Source of the DNA: JANQIO01 sp038746745
Lineage (GTDB): Bacteria > Pseudomonadota > Gammaproteobacteria > Pseudomonadales > Halieaceae
Assembly: GCA_038746745.1 (NCBI GenBank)
Contig: JBCDKJ010000007.1
Span: 22,195-86,194 of the forward strand
Direction: 5' to 3'
DNA length: 64,000 bases
The translations under genes and the position numbers were made by a program. How positions within the stretch are numbered: position 1 is the stretch's first letter; every line of letters starts with the position of its first letter. This document shows positions 51,696 to 62,100 of this stretch, one piece after another. The notes beneath the pieces are model-generated. The model was not told the DNA's origin. It made no database searches and saw only the letters and a program-made list of their open reading frames with translations.

Positions 51696-51812
51696 AAAAG
51701 TGTTGTGACTCCTTTAATCCACTAGAGCGAATCAAGGTATACGGAGATGGGTTCTGACCCACTTAATCCAGCGAATCAAGGTATAAGGAGATGGGTTCTG
51801 ACCCGTTTGATC
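51696..51812 (+). repeat. Three REP-like elements, two in a 44-bp direct repeat
   Basis: A degenerate copy at 51696–51720, then two copies at 51743–51768 and 51787–51812 that sit within a direct repeat beginning GCGAATCAAGGTAT (51727 and 51771, period 44 bp). The last two copies lie inside the 3' end of the gene at 51732. Confidence 0.85.
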
Positions 51813-52313
51813 CATAGGCCACTCAAAGACGCTAGGCTCTTCGTACATCGACTCATATTCAATTCGTATTCCAAAGGAATCTACCATTGCACGTAGCCTA
51901 GACTGCAGCAATTCCAAATCGGGATCATTCTTCGGAATCTCTATAAGTTTGTGCTGTTCACCACTAGGGATTCCTTCGCCTGGGCTGATAGATGCCCACC
52001 TTACCCGTCCATTTCGGAGTTCAAAAACCGACAGTAAATCCTTCCACCCACTCGTATCGCTAACAATTGTCTCAGGGCTGCCTTTGGCTTCTAGATTTGA
52101 GATTTGGATACTTTTTATGCGAGCCGTGCCGAGTCCATTGTTTTCGATAGCAATACCTACGAATTCAGAATACGCTGAAATTGAGAAATAAATTCCTATG
52201 TCTGGGATGACGCTTAAGCGGGCATGTTTTCTCGATATATAGCCTTGCCAAATAGAGACAGCCAAAGAACATAACGCGATTACTGCTGCTGCAATTGCGA
52301 CATAAAGCTCCAC
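51732..52313 (-). CDS. Hypothetical membrane protein, C-terminus encoded by REP copies
   Basis: 193-aa protein with one N-terminal TM (about 3–22), otherwise soluble; no family recognised. GTG start at 52313 with no ribosome binding site, 9 bp from an attC-like site, an arrangement usual for integron gene cassettes. The last about 27 residues (from DQTGQNPSPYTLIRW on) are translated from two REP elements in different frames, so the original C-terminus was probably lost. Confidence 0.6.
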   Translation of the reverse strand: MELYVAIAAAVIALCSLAVSIWQGYISRKHARLSVIPDIGIYFSISAYSEFVGIAIENNGLGTARIKSIQISNLEAKGSPETIVSDTSGWKDLLSVFELRNGRVRWASISPGEGIPSGEQHKLIEIPKNDPDLELLQSRLRAMVDSFGIRIEYESMYEEPSVFEWPMDQTGQNPSPYTLIRWIKWVRTHLRIP

Positions 52314-52322
52314 GGCTTAGAA

Positions 52323-52406
52323 CCCTAACGCCAACATAAGGGGTGGCCGCGGAGCGGACATTCCAGACCTTTGCTTTTTGCGGCCGACTTCATGTAATTG
52401 TTAGGC
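52323..52406 (-). other. Integron attC-like recombination site
   Basis: On the minus strand the site begins GCCTAACAATT (R'' core RYYYAAC) and ends GCGTTAGGG (R' core GTTRRRY, with one mismatch in the last base). The two 30-bp arms are imperfect complements, including CCTAAC, ACAT and GGCCGC blocks, so an extended hairpin with bulges can form over 84 nt. Length, cores and arm pattern are those of attC sites. No integrase is present in the window. Confidence 0.6.
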
Positions 52407-52442
52407 GACAAGCTCGACAACCTATTGATACTTATTCTCATA

Positions 52443-52498
52443 CGGGAAAATGCGTTCTGACCCCTTTAATCGGGAAATGGGTTCTGACCCCTTTAATC
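52443..52498 (+). repeat. Pair of tandem REP-like elements
   Basis: Two copies, the first with one change (TGCGTTCTGACCCCTTTAAT) and the second exact, at 52443–52470 and 52471–52498. The second supplies the stop codon of the truncated IS30 transposase fragment. A further worn copy is seen at 52704–52723. Confidence 0.88.
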
Positions 52499-52657
52499 CT
52501 GGTACCCGCATGCCGATATGTTTCGTTTGAGTTCACGGGACACCGTAGAGGGATGGCGCCCCAATCGATCTGCAATGCGACGCAGGCTAGCGCCGCGCTC
52601 ATGTTCTAACTGGATGAAAGCCCTCTCTTCAGGGCTTAGGTGATAGTAACTGTTCAT
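52493..52657 (-). pseudogene. IS30-family transposase, N-terminal remnant
   Basis: 54 codons from ATG 52657 read MNSYYHLSPEERAFIQLEHE, then SLRRIADRLGRHPSTVSREL, the typical N-terminal helix-turn-helix of IS30 transposases. The frame ends in a REP-like element that supplies TAA, and the whole DDE catalytic domain is missing. It is a broken insertion-sequence relic. The remnant might still bind DNA if expressed, but this is speculative. Confidence 0.85.
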
Positions 52658-52717
52658 TCGGCCAAGTTTGCCTCATGCTGTTGCACTTACAAACTGAGCC
52701 TAAGCTGACCCCTTTTA

Positions 52718-53083
52718 TTAATCATTCTGCGTAGCGAAAGTTCTGATTGATATGTGATAGGCATAGATCGAGCCAAGCCATAAAACTGCATAAAATACCG
52801 AAGGGAGTCGTTCACTCTGACCAAGAAGCACGCCTAATCCGGTTAAACTAACTATCATCAGGAAAACAAAACAAATACGAGCGAACACGGGTATAGAAGA
52901 ATTATAGCTGGTGGATCTACTTAAGTTCTTCATTTCGATTTTGTATGCAATGCAACACACTATCCCAGTGGCGAAGACATTAAGGATGAGTGGTTCAAGT
53001 GAAAACCGATACGCTGTGAGCGGGAGCATAAGAGTCAGAAGAGTCTGCCATGCATCATTAAGTATGGAACTACGGGGGTTCAA
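52718..53083 (-). CDS. Small membrane protein after the RHS gene, possible immunity protein
   Basis: 121-aa hydrophobic protein with about three to four TM segments (LLTLMLPLTAY, LILNVFATGIVCCIAY, ICFVFLMIVSLTGLGVLL, FYAVLWLGSIYAYHI). It begins 35 bp after the stop of the giant RHS gene on the same strand, the position of immunity genes in RHS toxin loci. The frame has only a TTG start (53083); the first ATG is residue 19. No family recognised; an alternative is an unrelated orphan membrane protein. Confidence 0.5.
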   Translation of the reverse strand: MNPRSSILNDAWQTLLTLMLPLTAYRFSLEPLILNVFATGIVCCIAYKIEMKNLSRSTSYNSSIPVFARICFVFLMIVSLTGLGVLLGQSERLPSVFYAVLWLGSIYAYHISIRTFATQND

Positions 53084-53118
53084 TTTAGTGTCTCATTCAT
53101 CACTTAGATGCGCCTCAT

Positions 53119-56100
53119 TTACAATCCTAAACCAGCAAAAAAAGACGTTACATTAGATATAACAGTAGGTACCGGTCCGCCACCAGCGTTGTGAGCCAAA
53201 CCACCTGCATAAAGAGATAATCCTAATCCGATGGCATTCTCTACGGAGGGGTCAGACAAAAACTCAAGGTAAGACGTTCCGGTCAATACCTGGCTAGAAG
53301 CCTGCAAGCATGCAATGTTCGTAACGCAAGCAGCCCCACCTACAACCGCTAAAGAGGTTCCCAAAACACGTGCCGCTTGGTTCCCGGCCGGATCAGTCTC
53401 TCTGTAGTACCCTCCTGCGAACAGTGTCCCAGTATGTACAAGGTGGGCTTTGAACCCTGGAAAGACAACGAACCGTGTTGGTTCAACTACCAAGGCACCA
53501 GACTCATTCACAGGTGCCATTAATATATGGGCCGGGGTCACATCTTTCATGGAAATGACAGGCTTCCATTGTGACTCAGGCGAGAAAGTGGCATCAAACC
53601 AACTGCCTATTCCTTCTTCACGAATGGAAGATATAACTAGCCGCCCTTCTTGCTCTGCTCGAGCAAGTCCCATTACGATCACTTGGAAAGCCCCAGTGGC
53701 GGCTCCATTTGAGAATTTGCCACCAGTTAAGTGAGAGGCAGTTCCGCCTGCAACCATACGACCAACAAGGTATCCGCCCGCTGGTCCAACAAATGGTGAA
53801 ACGATTGAAGAGATGCCAGATGCAAAGGGGCCTGTTAAACCAGCGGTTGCGAAGCCGTGACCGAAAGTGCCGCCTTGCAATGCGCTACTGATACCCCCCA
53901 CAGCACCAAACGCTAATCCCCTGGCAACCGCCACACTCCCTATCGCTTCACTAAACGCCGAGCCCTCAAAACTCGGCCCTGCGATGTTCGAAAACGCGTA
54001 CGTTGAGATGCCAGAAATGATTGCATCTTGTAGAGAGGCACCCTGGGCGTAACTAGCGGCCGCCGCAAATGCACCAGAACATACAGGGCCGCAGGCAAGG
54101 AAGCCTACCGTACCCGCGACCATTGAAAACACTTGGTCAACAAAGTAACCGCTTGGGTCTGTGTACCCCAACGGATTATTCCAAACGTACGCATACCGAT
54201 TAAAACTCTGCGTATTCGTAGGCGCCTGCACAAACGGATCGGCACTCAAGAACCTGCCCAACCGCGGGTCATAAACCCGCCCGTTCATATGAACAAGCCC
54301 CACCGAATCCAGCATCTCATGCCCCGTAAAACCTCTGGGCGTCAAACTAATCAGATTACTGATCACACTGGTCGAGTTATTGATCACGTCATAGGCAGAG
54401 TCAGGGCTGCGGCGCTGGCCCCAGGCGTCAAAACTCAGGTCGTGAAGCAGATAGCCGTCTTCATCTAAAATGGCGTCAAGTGAGCCAAGATTATCGGTAA
54501 TCTGATACTGCGTGCTTTCATCTGACCGCATGCCGGTTTCCGGGTCCCGCGTAAACTTCACAATCGCGAGCCCTTCTACATAGCGTGTATACGACATAGA
54601 GCCGTCGGTGTTTTCCTGAACCTCAACGTTGCCGACGTACCAGGTCGTGTCGCCATCCACAACTCGCTTATACCGCCGCCGTTCACCATCGTAAGCAAAA
54701 CGAACCAACCCGGTTCCACGGGAGAGGTGATGAGGTTTGTTAAATACGGTGTACCTCGCCTCCAGGCCTCCACCGCTGATCAAGTTGCCATTCCCGTCAT
54801 GCTGATAGGGAACAGGACTACCCGAGGTAGTCACACTTTGCAGGCGATTATTTGCAGAGGAATATTGCATCGTGGCAATGCCAGGGCGTGCGGTGATGTT
54901 ACCGCGCGCGTCGTAGCTTGTTGTGTAAGTAGCCTGCCCCGCAATTGTTGCAGTTCTAAGCCTGTTGAGTCGATCATAGGTAAAGGTCTCGTTCACGTCC
55001 TTCGCTACGCCGGTGAGTTTGCTTACGCCACGATCACGCCTAAGCGACACGTTGCGAACCGTGTCGTAGTCATAGAACAGGTCCTGGACAAGGCCGTCGA
55101 CGCTGAGGGCTTCCATCTTTTCAATCAAGCCGCTCTCTGCCTGATATCTGCGCGTGAGTTCAGCTCCATTACCCAGCGTTGCACTAGTGACATTACCCCT
55201 GGAATCCATGCCATTGATAACGTAATACTCAACCGGCGCATCTCCATCAACACGCTTACCAGATTCCGAAATCTTCTTAAGGTACCCACGGTCGTTGTAG
55301 TCGAATCGAACACCACCGAAGTAGTCACTCGCATCAAACTTCTGGAAGGGTCTGCCGTGCTTATCGTAGGTGTAGTTCTGCTCAAATGGATTCACGCCAT
55401 CTATGAGGGTTTCCCGCCCTGAGAGGCGGCCTAGCGCATCATATGCCAGAGCAGTGAAGTGTGAGCCCGCAGCTTCGCCCATGGGAGTCGATTTAATCGT
55501 GTGGCGCGTGTCGGTAAGCTGTCCTGGCACATCTAAACCGCCAAGGAACTGCTGCTCATCGTATATCCACAGAGTGTTGTTCTGCTCGACGCCGGCCTTT
55601 GTCTCCACGCGCTGTATGCGACGGCCGTGGTTGTCATAGCTGATCACGGTGACGCCCTGTTCGGCATCCGTCTGCTCAACAAGTTCGCCAAACGCGTTAT
55701 AGCTATAGTTCCAGAGACCAGTGTCCTCGCTGTACATTCCCGTTTTGCGTCCGAGCGTATCGTAAGAAATCAGGCTGCCAACGCCCATGGCGTTCGTCCC
55801 TACCAGGTTACCCACCGCGTCATAGGCATACGTGACCCAGCTGTTCTCTTCATCTTGAACGCGCACCACTTCACCCAGTGCGTTCTTAAACTCGACAGAC
55901 TCATGATCGAGGTGGTTCTTTGTTGTGACCTTCAGTACTGCGCCAGTTACGGAGGTATCGGCGGAATAGGAGATAAAGGATTTTTCTCCAGCCACAGGAT
56001 GGTCGACCTGAATCAAACGACCAAGGATGTCGTAGGTATTAACGGTCCAAACAGGCGACCCGCTGCTATACGGCTCGGAGACGCGCTTCACTCTTCCTAG

Positions 56101-59100
56101 AACGTCATACTCTGTATCCACCACGTAGAACTCGTTAGCCCGAAAGCCAAGTGTCCTTCGGCGAACTTCTCGACCGAGCTTGTCATAGCAGATCTCCGTC
56201 TGACCCCCACCCGCCACAGACTGCGTTACTTTGTACCGGGTTTTGGCAGCGTCACATCCACTTAAGCCCGCGTCTTCAGCGAATACGGTATGCGTCCAGC
56301 TACCATCTGAGCGGTACTCCAGATAAGGCCGGCCCAACGCGCCATATGCCACCTCAGTGGTCATTGTCGCAGGTGCTGTCGCGCCGGCAGCAGGCATCAC
56401 GGCCACCGTGCGGAGCGGCCTGCCCGCTGCATCTCGGTCGGTTTCTGCCACAACGCTGTGTCTAAATGCTTTTGTCGGCGCGGTTTCACCCAATGGATAG
56501 CAAGGCGACGCGCAACCGGGTGCGGATGAGCGGTAATGCCTTTGCGTCCAGGACAGGTACCGATGGGCTGTCGCGTCATAGCCAAACTCTGTAAGTCGTG
56601 TATGCCCCGCCCCGGTGCCATCTTTGCCTACCGCTCCGGTCACGGCGGCGCTCTTCCTGTTGCCGCGAGCATCGTAGGTGTAAGTAGTCACCAGTTTCAG
56701 TGCTGCATTATTAGGCTCTATGATTTCTTCCTTGAGTAACCCGTGAGCTGCCGTGCCGGTCTCATCAAAATAGGTGAAGTGAACTTCACGCACATTGTCC
56801 GCCACGCCTCCCGGTCGAGCGGTTGTCACCGTTGTCTGGCTTAACCTGCCCAGTCGCGCACTCTCATCAGCATCGGAAAGGCCCGCATACACGTTACTTG
56901 TGGTTTGCGAGTGCATCTCTGCGCCGCTGCCATCCTTTGTTACCGCTACGATGTTAATGACGTTGCCTGCGTCATCATATTGGTGCGTAGTCGTCAGGCT
57001 GCTGAGTGCCACCTCATCGTTGACTGCCTGAGCCTCGTTAAAGTCAAACTCTACTTCGTGGCTTTCCTGCAGAATGGGCTGTAACGCCCCAAGCGCTGCT
57101 GAGCCATTTACAGTCACGTTTGCAGGCATGCCATTGGCATAGTTTTTTAATTGCCATTTGGAAGTGCTTTCGCGCAGTCGACGTCCAGTCGAGGTCAACA
57201 CGGTGGTCTTCACCGGCCGCCCAATGAATGGGAAATCCTGACGATAGGTAGTAACCGTTTGCACACCCGTCTGCTCGTCCAGTGTTCGCAGGCGTTCAAA
57301 TCCAAGGAACCCACGACCAGATGCCTGGAGTTTCGCCTCACCGTAGTTGTAGTTGACATGACTCATCGCTGACGCGGAATACTGGCCTCCAGCTAGCGAT
57401 ACACCAGGTGAACTGCTGCTAACCCTTTGAACGACTTGCATGGGACCAGATAACTCCAACACAGGGCTCGACTTTCCAGCGTCGGCGGCTAACTGGATAT
57501 CTGCAGTGTTTCCCAGGGAGTGTAAACCCGGCCACGCTGCGTTGAGCTGACTGTAGAAACCCGTAACGTCAGCCTGAAGGAATGGATAGTTACCGCAGTC
57601 GCCGTTAGTGAGGCAGAAAACGGAGTTCCCCGATAGACTAGTAGACACTGTCAACCGCTCATAGACATCGGGGTCACTGAGCGTGCTATAAGCCACGTTC
57701 GTGACCGCATCCAGCCCATTCTGAATCGATGTGATTACTTGCTTGGCCTCACCCGCATTATCCGAGATATATATAGTGAGTAGGTCTCTGGTGAAGTGGG
57801 CGCGGTCAGTCCAACCATCGCCGTCTACGTCAATGAACTGATGTCTGTCACGTTCAGGGTTAGCGCTCGACGATGTAAACAGTGTCTCCGCCACCCCGAA
57901 GGACTGCGTTTCGCTATCCCAGTACGCCATCTCAAACTTTTGGGTAGACGGATCCACCCAATTCATATCCAAATACCCGTCGTAGTTAAAATCGACAAGC
58001 TGCGCCAGGCTCGCATCCTCGTCCGAACCAAGGGGCAAACCAATCCCACTGACCACAAGAGATTCAATGTTGCCTGCGGTAGCCAACGATGCTCCATCAT
58101 TGAGCCACGCGTGCGTCGTGCGGATGCCGTTGCTCAGTGGCTCCATATAGACAATATCCGACAGACCGTCGCTGTTAATATCCCCAAACAAGAGCTGCAT
58201 GCCGTTGCGCAAAGTACCGGAGTTACAGTCCTCGTGCTCCTGTGACGTCAACTCAGTCACACTGCGATCTGCATTTAACTTCAGGAGCCTGCCCACGGTG
58301 CGATGCGCTACGAAGGGACAACTACCGGCATCCGCGCCCACGTAGCGCATCTGCAGAAAAATATCGACAATACCGTCGCCATCGAGATCGCCGGCGGGCT
58401 TCACTTCCATATCCACGGGAGGCGAATTGGCTAGGATGGCGGGACTCCAGGTAAGAACGCTAGTAACTGGTGGGCTGAACTTGTAGTACGTGCTCGTGCT
58501 GCGCTCACTTGCCGTTCCGGGGATAAGGTGCCGCACCGAAAGCGTTGTCTCTTGCGTTGCAGTGTCATGAGCCATGCTGAGGGCATCTACCAACCCGTCT
58601 GAGTTCAGGTCCGCAAAAACAACATCCTCATCGGGTATGTCCACCGTCTCAGGTGAATTGTTAAGCCTCCACTCATTCGCCGTCGGCGAGTAGGTTGAAA
58701 GGAACAGCCGCCAGCTTCCCGCACCCTGCCGACTGAACACAGCGACATCCATACGGCCGTCGGCGTTGAAGTCCAGGACTCGCATCGGAGGTATATCACC
58801 ACCCTGCAAATAGCTGTCGTCAATATTCTGCTTCGGCTGGCTGTTTGTGAAATAGCCCTTAGACAGGCTACCGCCTTGTGATACGGCATAGTGCAGCTGT
58901 AAGTCGGTATCACCGGAGGGTTGGTTGATATCAACCGACAGCCACACCACATCCGATGCTCCGTCGCCATTGATGTCGCCAAATTGGTAATCAAGAACGC
59001 TTGGATAATCTCGCTGCTGAAGCGCTATCGTGGCAGGTTGCGCTACGCCGGATTCTGCTGTGACCGCTGGCCAGGTGAACTTGGTGGGTTCAAGACAGAC

Positions 59101-62100
59101 GTTACCGTTGCACTCTTCTATTTGCGCGAGCTTTGAGATGCGATCAGACGAGCTAGGCAGGTAGGTAAGGTTATACCGTCGCACCTCGGTAGCTGCACCA
59201 ATACCGCCATAGACAGTCGCTGTAGTCAGGCGTCTGTTGGTCCTGAATGCATGACCCGCTACATACGCCAGTTGCTTATCGTCGGGGCGCACATCGTAAT
59301 CGAAGTAGACCTTGGCATGATGTGTGGCACCTGGGCTAGCGATATTATTCCCGTAGGCATAGCGTACTTCTTTGATGCGATGACCATCTGCATCCGTTTC
59401 GTAAACAAACCAGATCGGATTACCCGCGCTATCAGTGAATTCTTTCAGTGACCAGCGCAGAACAGCACCGTTTCCGTTAACGAGCTTGGCATCGGCATTC
59501 GCGCTATCCGGTGAGCGACCGTAGAAACTGGTGGAGCCATCTTTGCGCTCGACAACGAAGTAGTCTGGATGTCCTGGCGTACCCCCCTTCGCCGTAACGC
59601 GTGCAAAGCTATCAATTTCTGTGCGATATACCGTGTCAGGCGCGCCATAGGTCCCGGAGCCAAGGTCTTCCAGCACTAAGCGCTGGCCGTCTAAGCAGAA
59701 TCGGTCTTCATCCGTCCAGCGGATCGGTTGGGCATTTCTGTCCTGATGCAAGGTTTGGCGACATCGGCTCACGCTGGAGAGGCCGCCCAGACTCCAACCC
59801 TGGCCCAAGAGACCATTCCCGGCCTGACTGGAATAATTAAATGAAAGCTGCGGTGCCACACCTGCTGTTCCAGGAAGGCTGAAGATGGGAATGTTGTAAG
59901 TCGCAGCACCACTCTCGTTCACTCGGAAACTGCCTGCTGTGGTACCGATCTCATCAGAGGCGGTGTTTGACTGAAACGCTGGTTTAGCTGCAGGCGGATC
60001 AGGCAGATCTGCCGTGTACAAGCCTGCTAACAGATCAACTTCGACGCTTACTTGTGCCGTGCTTTTGCCACCACACCTCTCTGCGTTGCACACTTCAACC
60101 TGGAAGATGTAATCCCCGCTCTCAAGAAGTTCGAGTGATGCGCCCGGGGTTTGAGTGCTCACTATTGGCGTTTCGTTTGGCACACTATCAAGTGTCTGAA
60201 AGACCTTGTAATAGATGCCATCCCCTCCGTCGTTGGCGTACTCCCATTGCAGATAAACCTGGCCGTTGTCGCTGTAGGTCGTGTCCGTTTCCAGTGCGGA
60301 GATTTCTCCCAGGTTGCCGTTTTGCAGGTCATGGCCAACAGTCGTGCTTAGCAGACCACAGTTGATCCCACCTGTGTCGCAAGCTCGAACTCGGTAGTAG
60401 TAGACGCCAGCCAGTACAGGTTGAATCTGTACCGTTGATGCTGAGCCCGTTTTATCAGCCAGGAGGGACCAGTTGTCACCGAAGCGCTGGTAGATTTCAT
60501 ACTCAATGCCTCCAGACGCTTGGTGTGGATGCGTCCAGCTAAGCTGTAGGGTCGTTTGCTGGCCATTCGTTATCGGCGTCAGTGAGAGATTTTCTATTGA
60601 CGGCCTGGCCCCACTTGACAACGTAACGGCTGCAGAAACCGATACGGGATCACTACATACATTGGTATTGTCGGCGCGGCAGGCTTTCACCTGGAAGGGA
60701 TAAACAGCTTCAGTTGTTCGTATGAACTCCTCTGAGAACGCTGTGGTATCTCTAACCACGGTCCAGGGGTCGGACGGATTTGCACCAGGAACCTCAACTT
60801 TAAAGCGCATTTCGCCTGGGACATAGTCCATATGCTCCCATTCAATCCAGAAGTGACCTGGCACATCCGAGATATAACGAACACTCACGTTCTGCGGCGC
60901 AGAGGGTGGTACCGACGCGACAAAGCTTCGGGTTTCGGAGCGCGCTATCTCGGCGCCGCGGTACGTCAGCACGCGCCAGTAATATCGGGTGCCATCCACT
61001 AACGCTTCCGGAATGGGTTGTGGCTGCGTACCCTTAGCTTCCCAGTCGCCGGATCCGTCATTCCAACAGGCCGATGCGTCGGTCAGGTTGTTCAACTGCC
61101 AACGCTGTGTCGCGAAGTCCTCCGACAGACTAATGGTAAGGTTGTAATGATCCGTGACGGTGGGTGTCCAGGAGAAACACGGATTCTCTTCATCAAAAGC
61201 AACCGTGCTCAGATTTTCTGGCGCACCTAGCTCAGCAACACTCAAGTGACTGACTCGCACCTCAATCGCGTTTGAGTACGGTCCGCATATGCCGTCATTC
61301 GTGCAGGCGCTTATCTGATAAACATATTCACCACCAGGCTTGTTTGTAAGGTTCCAGGCGGAAACGTTTTCGACGTCGATCACTACACCGTTTTCAAGTA
61401 GCTTGTACTTAGTGATGCCCGATGCCGCTACTGACCAGTTAAGCGTGTAACTGCCGTCAACACTGAAAGCCAGATTCTCGTCATCATCAGCCGGGTTAGC
61501 GGGCGCCAACACGGGGACGGGTATCGTGTTAGCGATGTTGTGCGCAAGCTGAAAGTGAGCTGACCCGGACTCAATAATCTGGCCACTGTCATAGGAAACG
61601 GCGCGCCAGTAATAAGTCTTTAGGGTCTGGAGGGGCAAATCGGCTGATTTGGGATTCGAGCCTTTTGCCTCCCAACCTGCCCCATTGCTCCAGCATGCGC
61701 GCGTTCCATACAGCGGCGTCTTCTGCCAGTAAGTCGTAGAGAAGTCGGCCGTTTCGCTAAGCAGCACGCCGTAGTAATCCGATATAGCTGCTGACCAATC
61801 AAAGCAAGGCGTGTGGTGCGTATAGTGTGCAACCATTCCACCCGATGGGCTAATCGGATGCGCCACGTTGGTTCTTGCAACCGTAATCGTAGATTCCGGC
61901 GAGTACGCTCCACAACCACCTGCATTACAAGCTTGTACCTTGAAGCTGTACTGCCCGTCCGGCATGTTGGAATACACTTTGCTCGTATCGGGAGTCTGAT
62001 GGAATATGTTTGCGCCAGGATACGTCTGCGCAAGCCTGTAACTGGTGACGCCCACCATGTAATCCCATGCCACGGTGAAGCCGCCAGTGCCGCTATTGCT

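Noticed and set aside
52343..52609. 88-codon plus-strand frame
   Set aside because: It crosses the attC-like site, two REP elements and the IS30 remnant, each explained on its own.
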